From Microbacterium oleivorans (GTDB lineage: Bacteria; Actinomycetota; Actinomycetes; Actinomycetales; Microbacteriaceae): a stretch of DNA of 64,000 nucleotides. The stretch lies in the NCBI RefSeq assembly GCF_001691565.1, contig NZ_MAYO01000003.1, positions 1,464,766-1,528,765 of the forward strand, in the 5' to 3' direction. Each line of letters starts with the position of its first letter. Within the stretch, counting starts at the first letter, position 1. The position numbers were made by a program, and so were the translations under genes. Below the pieces are notes generated by a model. It ran no database searches. It saw nothing but the letters and a program-made list of their open reading frames with translations, and was not told the origin of the DNA. Of the stretch, positions 30,185 to 38,884 are shown piece by piece.

Positions 30185-31151
30185 GCCAGCGCTCGAGGCT
30201 TCGGTAGGCGTCGGCCCGTGGAGTGGGGCGCGAGAGGAAGATGTCGTGGATGCCGCCCTCGATCCGCGCGAGCGTCACGTCCCGCCCGATGCGGGTCGCC
30301 GCACGGGCGATGTCGTCGACGACGAGGACGGAGTCGCTGCCGGTCATCTCCGCGTTCCACGCGAAGGGGTTGGTCGATTTCGTGGAGAGGATGACGATCG
30401 TCGGGCAGCCGACATCGACGCCCGCCGACACCCGCCGGTGCCCCTCGACGATCGCCGCCAACCAGCCGGGGTGCGTGGGGAAGCCGCGTTCGGGTCGCCA
30501 TTCGCGCCGGTACCCACGCACCGGGAGAGCGCCGACCTCGGTCTGCGCGCGGGTGTAGAAGCCGAGGTCGACGACGGGGTGCGCACCCATCGGGTCCACT
30601 CGGGCGCGCATCTGGACGAGCGGCGACAACGCCTGTCGGCCCAGGGTGCCCAGCTGCAGTTCCAGCCACGGGCTGTTGAGGACGAGTGCGTCGAGCCGGC
30701 CGTGATGACGTGAGGCCCAGAGCGTCGCGGTGAGCCCGCCGGTGGAATGTCCCATCATCACCAGTCGGCGACCGCCACGAGGTTCATCGAGCGGATGCCC
30801 CATGGCCGCCAGCGCCGCGGCGATGTCGGCGTCGTAGACGTCGAGCGAGGTGACGAAGCCGGGCGTCTGACCGGGGCGCAGACTCCGACCGTATTTGCGG
30901 AGGTCGAGGGCGTGGAATCGGGCTCCCAGCGACGCCCAGAACCGGGCGAGCTCCACCTGGAAGAAGTAGTCCGACCAGCCGTGGAGGTAGATCACGTCGA
31001 CGTCGCGCAGCGGACCGGTGAGGCCCGCGAGCCTCGGCGGATCGAGACGGACGAGCGTCGCGACGACCTCGCCTTCCTGGTCGCTGCCCAGCGGCAGCGT
31101 GAGGCGCTCGAACGGACGCCCCAGGACGTCCTGCTCCCAGCCGCCGGTCAT
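30126..31151 (-). CDS. Alpha/beta hydrolase (lysophospholipase-like)
   Basis: 341 residues. The nucleophile elbow is MMGHSTGGLTATLWAS (GxSxG), the oxyanion segment is VIYLHGWSDYFFQ near residue 55, and the charge-relay His is in EGGIHDIFLSR near the C terminus with the acidic residue upstream (VDDI). Resembles serine aminopeptidase S33/monoglyceride lipase-like hydrolases; substrate unknown. It starts seven bases after the FprA-type gene stop and is probably co-transcribed with it. Confidence 0.87.
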   Translation of the reverse strand: MTGGWEQDVLGRPFERLTLPLGSDQEGEVVATLVRLDPPRLAGLTGPLRDVDVIYLHGWSDYFFQVELARFWASLGARFHALDLRKYGRSLRPGQTPGFVTSLDVYDADIAAALAAMGHPLDEPRGGRRLVMMGHSTGGLTATLWASRHHGRLDALVLNSPWLELQLGTLGRQALSPLVQMRARVDPMGAHPVVDLGFYTRAQTEVGALPVRGYRREWRPERGFPTHPGWLAAIVEGHRRVSAGVDVGCPTIVILSTKSTNPFAWNAEMTGSDSVLVVDDIARAATRIGRDVTLARIEGGIHDIFLSRPTPRADAYRSLERWLMRGVFGRSRGSRRARASG

Positions 31152-31158
31152 CGCGTGA

Positions 31159-32532
31159 TCACTCCCCGCGCGAGACCCGCACCATCTCGTCGCGGTCGAC
31201 GACCTTGATGCGCTCGCGCTCGTGCGGGGCGCCGAGGGCGACCTCGTGCTCGTCGAGTCGGTGCCAGCCGTCGAGATCGGTCCAGGCGACCTGACGCTCG
31301 GCGAGCAGGGCGATGATCGCCTCGTCGGACGGGTCCTCAGGGCTCCACCACGATGCCTGGTCGTTGATGAGGTGACGGATGGTCTCCATCGCGTCGGACT
31401 TGGTGTGGCCGATGAGACCCACCGGTCCGCGCTTGATCCACCCGGTCGCGTAGACGCCGGGGACACGCTCGTTCGAGCCCTTCTCGACGACCTGACCCTC
31501 GTGGTTCGGGATCACGCCGTGGCGCTTGTCGAACGGCACGTCCGGCAGCGGCGAGCCGAAGTAGCCGACCGCGCGGTAGACCTGGCCGACGGCGATCTCG
31601 CGCATCTCGCCGGTTCCCTCAACCCCGCCGGACCCGTCGGGACGGGTGCGCTCGGTGATGATCGAGGCGACGCGGCCGTCGGCATCCTTCGTGATCTCCA
31701 CGGGACGCGCCCAGAAGTGGAGGTGGAGGCGGCGGCTCGCCTCGCCGCCGGCGTTGTTGACGCTGGGCCGCTTGCGCCACGACTGCAGCACGCGGTCGAT
31801 GACCATGACCTGCTTGTTCGACGCGATCGCCGTTTTCGAGGCCTCGTCGTAGTCGAAGTCCTCGTCGTAGACGACCATGTCGACGTCGTTCAGCTCGCCG
31901 AGCTCGCGGAGCTCGAGAGGGGTGAACTTCACCTGCGCGGGACCGCGCCGACCGAAGACGTGCACGTCGGTCACGGGAGAGGCCTTGAGCCCCTCGTAGA
32001 CATTGGCGGGGATCTCGGTGGGGAGGAGGTCGTCCGCGTGCTTGGCGAGCACGCGCGCGACGTCGAGAGCGACGTTTCCGTTCCCGAGGACCGCAACGGA
32101 TGCCGCATCCAGCGGCCACTCGCGCGGGAAGTCGGGGTGGCCGTCGTACCAGCTCACGAAGTCGGCGGCCCCGAAGGAGCCCTCGGCGTCGATGCCGGGG
32201 ATGTCGAGATCGGCGTCCTTGATCGCACCGGTCGCGAAGATGACCGCGTTGTAGTGCTTCTTGAGGTCGGCGAGGGTGATGTCGGTGCCGAAGCGGACGT
32301 TGCCGAAGATGCGGATGTCGCCGCGGTCCAGCACGTCGCGGAGGGCGTTGATGATGCCCTTGATGCGCGGGTGGTCGGGCGCGACGCCGTAGCGGACCAG
32401 TCCGTACGGGGCGGGCAGGTGGTCGAACAGGTCGATCGAGACCTCGAACTTGCGCTCGGCCTTGAGGAGGATGTCCGCCGCGTAGATGCCGGCAGGTCCT
32501 GCGCCGACGATGGCCAGCCGAAGCTTGGTCAT
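31159..32532 (-). CDS. fprA: FprA-type NADPH:ferredoxin (adrenodoxin-like) reductase
   Basis: 457 residues matching mycobacterial FprA. FAD-binding Rossmann motif LAIVGAGPAGIYAADIL at the start, APYGLVRYGVAPDHPRIK, the NADPH-binding VAVLGNGNVALDVARVLAKH, FGRRGPAQVKFTPLELREL and the C-terminal GWIKRGPVGLIGHTKSDAMET that closes over the flavin. It passes electrons from NADPH to ferredoxin for P450s or other redox enzymes. ATG follows CGGAAAGGA. Sits downstream of the polyprenyl synthase with a 62-base gap containing a small GC hairpin. Confidence 0.93.
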   Translation of the reverse strand: MTKLRLAIVGAGPAGIYAADILLKAERKFEVSIDLFDHLPAPYGLVRYGVAPDHPRIKGIINALRDVLDRGDIRIFGNVRFGTDITLADLKKHYNAVIFATGAIKDADLDIPGIDAEGSFGAADFVSWYDGHPDFPREWPLDAASVAVLGNGNVALDVARVLAKHADDLLPTEIPANVYEGLKASPVTDVHVFGRRGPAQVKFTPLELRELGELNDVDMVVYDEDFDYDEASKTAIASNKQVMVIDRVLQSWRKRPSVNNAGGEASRRLHLHFWARPVEITKDADGRVASIITERTRPDGSGGVEGTGEMREIAVGQVYRAVGYFGSPLPDVPFDKRHGVIPNHEGQVVEKGSNERVPGVYATGWIKRGPVGLIGHTKSDAMETIRHLINDQASWWSPEDPSDEAIIALLAERQVAWTDLDGWHRLDEHEVALGAPHERERIKVVDRDEMVRVSRGE

Positions 32533-32593
32533 GGGTGTCCTTTCCGAGAGCCCGCGTGCGGGCCTGACGAAGAAGCGGCGAATCCGCCGGGTT

Positions 32594-33655
32594 TCAGCTG
32601 GAGCGGTCGACGACGACCTGGGCGAAGCGTGTCAGCGCCTCGCGGACCTGACCGTCGGGCAGGGGCGCGAGAGCGGCAACGGCACGGTCCGACCACTCAT
32701 GCGCGAGCCGGCGGGTCGCCTCGGTCGCGGGGTGCACGCGAAGCTGCGCGAGCGGCTCGTCGAGGATCGCGGGGTCGGCACCGTCGGAGATGCGAGCGAC
32801 ACCCTCGTCGATCGTGACCTTCAGCGCCTGCGAGGCCGGGTCGGTCGCGCGACCGAGGAGCAGGTACGGCATGGTCGGCACGCCGGCGCGCAGGTCGGTT
32901 CCGGGCACCTTGCCGGTCTCGGCCGGATCGGCCGACAGGTCGATGACGTCGTCGAGAAGCTGGAAGGCGACGCCCACGCGCTCACCGAACTCCCGGACGG
33001 GGGCGGCGTATTCGTCGGATGCGTCGGAGAAGACGACCCCTGTCTCGGCGGCGGCGGCGATCAGCGAACCCGTCTTGTCGCTGAGAACCTGCAGGTAGAA
33101 CTCCACCGGGTCATCGCCCGGCTGGGCACCCACGGTCTCGTGCATCTGTCCGAGGACGAGGCGCTCGAACGTGTCAGCCTGAAGCCGGATCGCCCGCTCG
33201 CCCACCTGCGCCATGAGCTGGCTGGCGCGGGAGAACAGCAGGTCGCCCGTGAGGATCGCGACGCTGTTGCCCCACACGGCGTGAGCGCTGGGGACGCCGC
33301 GACGACGGTCCGCTTCGTCCATGACGTCGTCGTGGTACAGCGAACCGAGGTGGGTCATCTCGAGCGCCGTGGCGCCCGCGAGGACGTCGTCGGTGACCCC
33401 GGAGCCGAGCTGCGCCGTGAGGATCGCCAGCATCGGCCGCATCCGCTTTCCGCCGGCCTCGTAGAGGTAGCGGGACGTGACGTCGGCGAGCGAATCGCCG
33501 ACCTTCAACTCACCGGCGAGGCGGGCTTCGACGAGGTCGAGCCCCTCTTCGACGGTGGTGAGGAGCTTCCGCATCCGCGGTCCCACGAAAATGCGTTCGG
33601 TGACGCCGAGTCGGCTCGCGATCTGCGAGCCCGGAGTACCGGGTCGGGGGGTCAT
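32594..33655 (-). CDS. Long-chain polyprenyl diphosphate synthase (menaquinone side chain)
   Basis: 353 residues with both Asp-rich motifs: SLYHDDVMDEADRRRG (first, DDxxxD) and FQLLDDVIDLSADPAE (second, DDxxD), and GGKRMRPMLAIL before the first. The residue before the first Asp-rich motif allows long chains, as in hepta- to nonaprenyl synthases. It probably makes the C40-C50 tail that MenA joins to DHNA. It follows menG by 23 bases in the same direction, supporting the menaquinone link. Confidence 0.9.
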   Translation of the reverse strand: MTPRPGTPGSQIASRLGVTERIFVGPRMRKLLTTVEEGLDLVEARLAGELKVGDSLADVTSRYLYEAGGKRMRPMLAILTAQLGSGVTDDVLAGATALEMTHLGSLYHDDVMDEADRRRGVPSAHAVWGNSVAILTGDLLFSRASQLMAQVGERAIRLQADTFERLVLGQMHETVGAQPGDDPVEFYLQVLSDKTGSLIAAAAETGVVFSDASDEYAAPVREFGERVGVAFQLLDDVIDLSADPAETGKVPGTDLRAGVPTMPYLLLGRATDPASQALKVTIDEGVARISDGADPAILDEPLAQLRVHPATEATRRLAHEWSDRAVAALAPLPDGQVREALTRFAQVVVDRSS

Positions 33656-33678
33656 GGCTCCAGCGTACCCGTCGCGCT

Positions 33679-34425
33679 CTAGGCCTGGTCCGGGGTTGCG
33701 GGCTTGCGCGCCCGGTGCAGGGCGACGATCCCGAAGCTGAGGTCGCGCCAGGCCACCTGCTCCCAGCCCGCCTCGCGCATGCGACCTGCGAGGGCACGCT
33801 GGTCGGGCCAGTCGCGGATCGACTCGTTCAGGTAGTCGTAGGCGGCCGCGTTCGAGCTGAAGGCGCGGGCGACGACGGGCAGGATGCGGTCGTTGTAGAA
33901 GCGGTAGAGGCCGCGCATGAGCGCTGCCGGCGGGTGTGAGAACTCGCAGATCACGAGCGTGCCGCCCGGCTTGGTGACGCGCAGCATCTCGCGGAGCGCC
34001 TTGTCGGGATCATTGACGTTGCGGAGGCCGAACGAGATCGTGACGGTGTCGAACTCCTCGTCGGCGAAAGGCAGGGCCGTCGCATCGGCCTCGACGAACG
34101 ACAGGTTCGGGATGCCGCCGTGCCGCCGCTTCCCCTCCGCGATCATCCCCGCGGAGAAATCGCCCGCGACGACGTCGGCGCCGCTGCGGGCGAGGGAGAC
34201 CGAGCTCGCCCCGGTCCCGGCTGCCAGGTCGAGGATGCGCTGACCGCGCCGCGGTGCCACGGCTCGCGTCGTCGCGATGCGCCACAGCTTGTCGTTCCCG
34301 AGGCTCAGCACCGTGTTGGTGCGGTCGTAAGCGGGCGCGACCTCGTCGAACATGCCGCTGACGCGGGCGGGATCCTTGCCGAGATCCGCGCGGGTGGACG
34401 GGGTGCGGGAGGGCTGGTCGGTCAC
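33679..34425 (-). CDS. menG: Demethylmenaquinone methyltransferase
   Basis: 248 residues. UbiE/MenG family features: [20 protein letters not shown] near residue 25, SAM-binding [32 protein letters not shown], the [16 protein letters not shown] signature and VICEFSHPP. The enzyme methylates demethylmenaquinone, the last step of the pathway. GTG start six bases after TAGGCT, back to back with an equivalent promoter for menF on the other strand. Confidence 0.94.
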   Translation of the reverse strand: MTDQPSRTPSTRADLGKDPARVSGMFDEVAPAYDRTNTVLSLGNDKLWRIATTRAVAPRRGQRILDLAAGTGASSVSLARSGADVVAGDFSAGMIAEGKRRHGGIPNLSFVEADATALPFADEEFDTVTISFGLRNVNDPDKALREMLRVTKPGGTLVICEFSHPPAALMRGLYRFYNDRILPVVARAFSSNAAAYDYLNESIRDWPDQRALAGRMREAGWEQVAWRDLSFGIVALHRARKPATPDQA

Positions 34426-34431
34426 GTACCG

Positions 34432-34509
34432 AGCCTAATCGCGGCGGACTGCCCGGGGGTGCGAGGCCGGGGTCAGCGGCGGCCCCGCCGACCGGTGCCG
34501 GATTAGGCT
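34432..34509. promoter_or_regulatory. Divergent leaderless promoters of menG and menF
   Basis: TAGGCT on the minus strand (34432-34437) lies six bases before the menG GTG; TAGGCT on the plus strand (34504-34509) lies six bases before the menF GTG. Identical boxes and spacing suggest the same sigma factor and joint expression. Good -35 hexamers are not obvious. Confidence 0.65.
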
Positions 34510-34515
34510 GAGCGA

Positions 34516-35766
34516 GTGACCTCGTCTGCACTCGGCATCCCGCGGCTGCGTGCCGTCACCCGCCGGATCGAACCGGTCGATGAGCCGCTCGTCTACGCCT
34601 CTCCCGACGACCCGACCGTGTGGTCGCGCCGCGGTGACCTGCTCGTCGGCGTCGGTCGTGCGGCAGAGCTCCCCGCCGGCACGCCGGCTGCGACGTGGTG
34701 GCGCGACGTCGCCGCCGCAGCGGAGATCGACGACAAGGTGGGGATGCCGGGGTCCGGCCTCGTCGCCTTCGGCACGCTGCCGTTCGATCCCGCGCACAGC
34801 TCGGCCAGCGCTGCCCTCGCCGTGCCGCGCATGATCATCGGCCGTCGCGGCGACACGAGCTGGGTCACTCATGTCTTCGTCGAGGGCGAACCCGAGCGCG
34901 ACGAGCCCCAGGCGGTCACCCTGGGACCGCACTGGTCCGCGACGGTCGGCCCCGGCGCCTGCACGCCCGACGGCTACCAGGGCGAGGTGCGAGCGGGCCT
35001 CGACGCGATCGCGTCCGGCGAGGTCGCCAAGGTCGTCCTGGCCCGCGATCTGGTGGGCACCGTCCCCGCCGGCTCGGACCTGCGGCGCCTCGTCCGCGCG
35101 CTCGCGTCGTCGTACCCCGACACCTGGACGTTCGCCGTCGACGGCATGATCGGGGCGAGTCCCGAGACCCTCGTGACCGTTTCGGGCGGTACGGTCACCG
35201 CGCGCGTGCTGGCCGGAACCGCCGCGCGTGGAGCTGACGCCGATGCGGACACCGCGGCATCCGTCGCTCTCGCAACGAGCCCCAAGGATCTCGACGAGCA
35301 CCGCTACGCCGTGCAGAGCGTGCTGACGGCGCTGCGTGATCACACGACCGCGCTGGTCGCCGAGCCGGAGCCGTTCATGCTGAAGCTGCCGAATGTCTGG
35401 CATCTGGCGACCGATGTCGAGGGCTCGCTGTCGGGGCACGCGTCCTCCCTCGACCTCGTCGAGGTGCTGCATCCGACCGCGGCCGTCGCGGGCACGCCGA
35501 CGCAGGCCGCCCTCGAGGTCATCCGTCGGGTCGAGCCGTTCGATCGCGGTCGTTACGCCGGTCCCGTCGGCTGGATCGACGCCGCGGGCGACGGCGAGTG
35601 GGCGATCGCCCTGCGATGCGCGCAGTTCGACGTGCACACGGATGCCGGGGCCGACATCCCGCTCATCGCTCACGCGGGCGCGGGCATCGTCGCCGGCAGC
35701 GACCCGGAGACGGAGATGCTCGAGACCCGAGTGAAGTTCCGCCCGATCGTCGACGCGCTCGCCTGA
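34516..35766 (+). CDS. menF: Isochorismate synthase
   Basis: 416 residues of the chorismate-binding (MenF/EntC/PabB) family. Conserved blocks: VAKVVLARDLVG, MIGASPETLVTVSGGTVTAR followed by LAGTAARG, SPKDLDEHRYAVQSV, the HPTAAVAGTPTQAALEVIRR block and RGRYAGPVGWIDAAGDGEWA, then the C-terminal AHAGAGIVAGSDPETEMLET with Mg2+-binding Glu. The lysine that activates water (in EVAKVV) fits isochorismate synthase. First committed step of menaquinone synthesis. Leaderless GTG start. Confidence 0.94.
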   Translation: MTSSALGIPRLRAVTRRIEPVDEPLVYASPDDPTVWSRRGDLLVGVGRAAELPAGTPAATWWRDVAAAAEIDDKVGMPGSGLVAFGTLPFDPAHSSASAALAVPRMIIGRRGDTSWVTHVFVEGEPERDEPQAVTLGPHWSATVGPGACTPDGYQGEVRAGLDAIASGEVAKVVLARDLVGTVPAGSDLRRLVRALASSYPDTWTFAVDGMIGASPETLVTVSGGTVTARVLAGTAARGADADADTAASVALATSPKDLDEHRYAVQSVLTALRDHTTALVAEPEPFMLKLPNVWHLATDVEGSLSGHASSLDLVEVLHPTAAVAGTPTQAALEVIRRVEPFDRGRYAGPVGWIDAAGDGEWAIALRCAQFDVHTDAGADIPLIAHAGAGIVAGSDPETEMLETRVKFRPIVDALA

Positions 35767-35971
35767 CGGGCGCCCTCGCGTTTCTGCGACGCCGTTGATC
35801 CTGGATCACGGCACAACCCCGACTTCGCGTCGCTGGAATCCGATGAAGTCACCGAGCTCGCATTGGTCGCACAGGCCGCGGACCGCGCGATCCGCACGGT
35901 GTTCGCGGCGACCGGGAGGGTGTGCGCTGCGCGCCGCCGTGGGGTCCCGCGCTCCCCGGCTGACGCTGTGA
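35767..35971. other. Intergenic stretch with a possible decayed coding remnant
   Basis: 205 bases between convergent menF and a lipase-like gene. No terminator hairpin of note. One plus-strand frame reads FASLESDEVTELALVAQAAD followed by RAIRTVFAATG with good codon usage but no start, so it may be the remains of a gene. I could not identify it. Confidence 0.3.
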
Positions 35972-36661
35972 TCACGGGAGTCCGTCGCTCTCCTCGGACA
36001 GGGCGATCAGCTCCGCGATGACGCGGGGGTGCGCCAGCACGCGGAAGTGGCCGCCGGTCTCGAGCCGAACGTTCTTCGCGGCGCCCGGCAGCTCGCTCCC
36101 CTCGGGGATGTGAGGGTCGAACCGTCCGTAGACCGAGACGATGCGGCCGTTGACCTCGTGCTCCTTCGAGAGCGACACGATCGTCGCGCTCCGCGGTGAG
36201 AAGATCCGGAGCGACGGCACGACCATCGCCCGCCCGTAGCGCGATCCGCCGAACGGCGTCGCGACGGCGAGCATGCTCGCGATCCGACCCTCGGCGGCAT
36301 CCCGGATCATGACCCGCTTGCCGACGAGTCCACCCTTGCTGTGCGCCAGCAGCACGCAACCCCGCAGGTCGTGGTGCGCGATGTACTCGACGACACTCGC
36401 TGCCGCCTCGTCGACGGGACGCCGGTTGCGTCGCAGGACGGGCAGGACATGGACGGGATGCCCCCGGTCGTGCATCGCGGTGATGAGGGGAATCATGAAC
36501 CGCCAGGTCTCGTACACGCCCGGCAGGATCACCACGGGCGTCAGATTCCCCGTCGCGAACTCTCGCGGATCGGTGCGGCTGAGTGCGGCATTCACCTGCC
36601 ATCGGAGCGCGTAGAGGTAGTCGCGGGCCCACCAGGCGGCGTTGCGGAGGAGCCGGATCAT
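35972..36661 (-). CDS. Alpha/beta hydrolase, lipase/PGAP1-like
   Basis: 229 residues. PVVILPGVYETWRFMIPLI holds the oxyanion region, VLLAHSKGGLVGKRVM the nucleophile elbow (HSKGG) and TGGHFRVLAHPRV the catalytic His, with Asp likely in YGRFDPHIPEG. The pattern is that of small triacylglycerol-lipase or PGAP1-like esterases. No signal peptide, though the N-terminal helix is amphipathic (LLRNAAWWARDYLYALRW). Start overlaps the stop of the upstream hydrolase (ATGA); the pair is one operon. Confidence 0.85.
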   Translation of the reverse strand: MIRLLRNAAWWARDYLYALRWQVNAALSRTDPREFATGNLTPVVILPGVYETWRFMIPLITAMHDRGHPVHVLPVLRRNRRPVDEAAASVVEYIAHHDLRGCVLLAHSKGGLVGKRVMIRDAAEGRIASMLAVATPFGGSRYGRAMVVPSLRIFSPRSATIVSLSKEHEVNGRIVSVYGRFDPHIPEGSELPGAAKNVRLETGGHFRVLAHPRVIAELIALSEESDGLP

Positions 36662-37443
36662 CGGGAGACCCGGGGAACCGGTGGCGTCCGCGCCGCTACG
36701 AAGGCGCGGATGGCGTCCGCGGCATCCTTCGACGATCTGTCCTGGACGACATGGAAACCCCTCGAGATCTCGGCGACGGCCGCATCCGGGGCAGCGGCAG
36801 CCAACCTGCGGCACCACGCTCCGCCGGCCACGGGATCGCGCGCTCCTCGGAGGACGAGCAGGGGCTGCGAGAGGGACCGGACGCGCTCGTCCAACGGGTA
36901 GGCGAGCATGTGCCGCAGCTGCCGCGAGTACCAGGGGATGCCGCATCGGAGGTAGTCGGTGAGCACCAGCCAGTTCGCCCTGGGCGACTCGCCGAACATG
37001 TCCACCGCGAGCGCGCGGGCCTGCGCGAAGGCCGTCCGGTGACGGTCGTCGGCCACCGGTCCCATCGCGACCGTGAGAGTGATGAGGTCGGGACGTTGCA
37101 GCGCCACCTCGACGACCCATTGGCTCCCCATCGAGTGTCCGACGGCGATGACGTCCCTCAGCCCGAGGCGGTCGAGCAGTCCCGCGATCGCCGCAGCCAT
37201 GGCGACCACGTCGAGGTCTCCGTCCGGTGTGGGCGTTCCTCCGAACCCGGGCAGATCGATGGAGACGACCGCGTCCGTACGCGCCAGTTCGGTGTGCATC
37301 CGACGCAGATAGCGATGCGACATCCCGATCCCGTGCACGAGGAGGAACGTGCGCGTCGCGGCGGCGGGCTCTGAGCGCACGACGCGGAAGACCCGTCCGT
37401 CGACCGCCACGTCGTCGGCGATCGCACCGTGGGGTTCTCTCAC
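36658..37443 (-). CDS. Alpha/beta hydrolase (esterase/haloperoxidase-like)
   Basis: 261 residues, GTG start with GAGGGAA upstream. FLLVHGIGMSHRYLRRM gives the oxyanion loop, VIAVGHSMGSQWVVEVALQ the Ser nucleophile, LVLRGARDPVAGG the Asp and SRGFHVVQDRSS the His. A generic MhpC/RsbQ-type carboxylic ester hydrolase of unknown substrate. It overlaps the downstream lipase-like gene by ATGA; the two may act on successive ester bonds, but nothing shows this directly. Confidence 0.88.
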   Translation of the reverse strand: MREPHGAIADDVAVDGRVFRVVRSEPAAATRTFLLVHGIGMSHRYLRRMHTELARTDAVVSIDLPGFGGTPTPDGDLDVVAMAAAIAGLLDRLGLRDVIAVGHSMGSQWVVEVALQRPDLITLTVAMGPVADDRHRTAFAQARALAVDMFGESPRANWLVLTDYLRCGIPWYSRQLRHMLAYPLDERVRSLSQPLLVLRGARDPVAGGAWCRRLAAAAPDAAVAEISRGFHVVQDRSSKDAADAIRAFVAARTPPVPRVSR

Positions 37444-37520
37444 GCGTTCCCTCTCGCCTGCCCGGTCCGCCGGGGAGCCTCACGCTAGCCGCCGCAGCGG
37501 CAGGGATGCCGGGGGTTGAC

Positions 37521-37811
37521 CTACCGCAGGCGACGCGTCAGGCGGACGGTCACCGTGTCGCCGATGTCCTTGCCCAGCTTCCGGCGGACCCCAGCGTTCA
37601 GGGAGACCATGTGCCCACCCGTGCCCGTCACCATCAACCCGACGTTCGACATCTCGACATCGTCGACGGTGAGGTCCACCCGGACGGAACGGCCGGTGCC
37701 GAAGAAGTCCGCCGAACCGGGCATCTCGACGCAGGACCAGGTCTCACCCTTGACCTCCACTCCGATCGGGGCCGTGAAGGTGTGGTTGAGGGCAACGGGT
37801 TCGAAAGGCAA
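37521..37811 (-). CDS. DUF1905-domain small beta-barrel protein
   Basis: 96 residues matching DUF1905: beta strands with FTAPIGVEVKGETWSCVEMP, then SVRVDLTVDDVEMSNVGLMV, the GGHMVSLNAGVRRKLGKDIG signature and closing DTVTVRLTRR. The family is a small double-psi-like barrel of unknown function, often beside YdeI proteins. TTG start with GGAG five bases upstream. It follows the 55-residue membrane peptide gene by 14 bases. Confidence 0.88.
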   Translation of the reverse strand: MPFEPVALNHTFTAPIGVEVKGETWSCVEMPGSADFFGTGRSVRVDLTVDDVEMSNVGLMVTGTGGHMVSLNAGVRRKLGKDIGDTVTVRLTRRLR

Positions 37812-37825
37812 TGGATCTCCTCAGG

Positions 37826-37993
37826 TCAGCGGGCGGGCGACCGCAGTTCGACGCCGATGAGCGTGAGTCCCGCCGCGATCGCGGCCGTTCCGATGGCCGC
37901 GATGATCAACCCACCGCCGAGAGGCAACAAGATGCCGAAGGCCGCCATGGCGACACCGACGATGAGCAGGATCGCGATATAGGCCTTGATCAT
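37826..37993 (-). CDS. Small two-helix membrane protein (55 residues)
   Basis: MIKAYIAILLIVGVAMAAFG begins a first transmembrane helix; LIIAAIGTAAIAAGLTLIGV forms the second, with a Gly-rich turn (PLGGG) between and a short basic tail (ELRSPAR). TTGAAGG precedes the ATG. The coding frame is clean and the next gene starts 14 bases after its stop, so the two are likely one transcript. Function unknown. Confidence 0.7.
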   Translation of the reverse strand: MIKAYIAILLIVGVAMAAFGILLPLGGGLIIAAIGTAAIAAGLTLIGVELRSPAR

Positions 37994-38077
37994 GCCTTCA
38001 ACCTACGGGGTGCCGTCCGCTCCCGTCAGGAAATCGCGAACGTGCTCCGTGTCCGTCGGCGTCGCTAGCCTCGTCGC

Positions 38078-38842
38078 ATGACTGTCGTCTTCCTGCACGG
38101 TTGGCCCGGACTCCCCTCGGACTACGACGACGTGGTGACCCACCTGAGCGGGCAGCGGGTGATCGTCCCCGACCTCTCAGGGTTCGGCGCAGGGTTCGCC
38201 AGCACGTCGGCCCCGTTCGATGCGACGGCCGCGGCGCACGCCGACCGGCTCCTCTCCTTGCTCGACGATCACGGCGCCGCGGACGGGATCGTCATCGTCG
38301 GGTACGACATCGGCAGCCGCATCGCGCAGGCCGCCCTCCGCACGGCTCCGCACCGGTTCCGCGGCGCGGTGCTGACGCCCGCCTATCCGGGCATCGGCGA
38401 CCGCGCGGCATCCCCCGCCCTCGCCTCGACCTTCTGGTACCAGCACTTCCACCGCGAGCCCGTGGCGGCCGCCCTCATCGACGGCGACGAACGGGCCGTT
38501 CGCACGTACCTGACCTACATCTGGGAGACCTGGCGGGCGGGGGCCGCCCCTCCCCCGAACCTCGACGAGATCGTCGCGGCGTACGCGCGGCCGGGCGCGT
38601 TCGCCGCGAGCCTGCAGTGGTACGTCGCCAACCGGGGATACGCGGCTGGCGAGGGGCCGATCACGGTTCCGACGACCATGCTCTGGCCCGACCGTGACCC
38701 GCTCTTCCCGGTGGAATGGGCGGACGAGCTTCCGAAGCATTTCTCGGACGTCCGTCTCGAGATCGTGCCGCGCTGCGGGCACTTCGTCCCGGTGGAACGA
38801 CCGGATGCCGTCGCCCGCGCGGTCCGCTCCCACCTGCCCTGA
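38078..38842 (+). CDS. Alpha/beta hydrolase, epoxide hydrolase/haloalkane dehalogenase-like
   Basis: 254 residues. FLHGWPGLPSDYDDVV supplies the HGxPG oxyanion motif; the nucleophile position is Asp in IVIVGYDIGSRIAQAAL, as in epoxide hydrolases and dehalogenases rather than serine esterases. LWPDRDPLFPVEWAD gives the acidic residue and VPRCGHFVPVERPD the His. Substrate unknown. TAGCCT lies six bases before the ATG, so the transcript is leaderless. Confidence 0.88.
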   Translation: MTVVFLHGWPGLPSDYDDVVTHLSGQRVIVPDLSGFGAGFASTSAPFDATAAAHADRLLSLLDDHGAADGIVIVGYDIGSRIAQAALRTAPHRFRGAVLTPAYPGIGDRAASPALASTFWYQHFHREPVAAALIDGDERAVRTYLTYIWETWRAGAAPPPNLDEIVAAYARPGAFAASLQWYVANRGYAAGEGPITVPTTMLWPDRDPLFPVEWADELPKHFSDVRLEIVPRCGHFVPVERPDAVARAVRSHLP

Positions 38843-38884
38843 CCGGCTCGAGTCGATGTCGGAGGTTGGTGACAGAGTGCAGGT

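Noticed and set aside
32550-32563. GCCCGC/GCGGGC hairpin between the polyprenyl synthase and fprA genes
   Set aside because: Six-base stem with two-base loop, no U-run; too weak to call a terminator.
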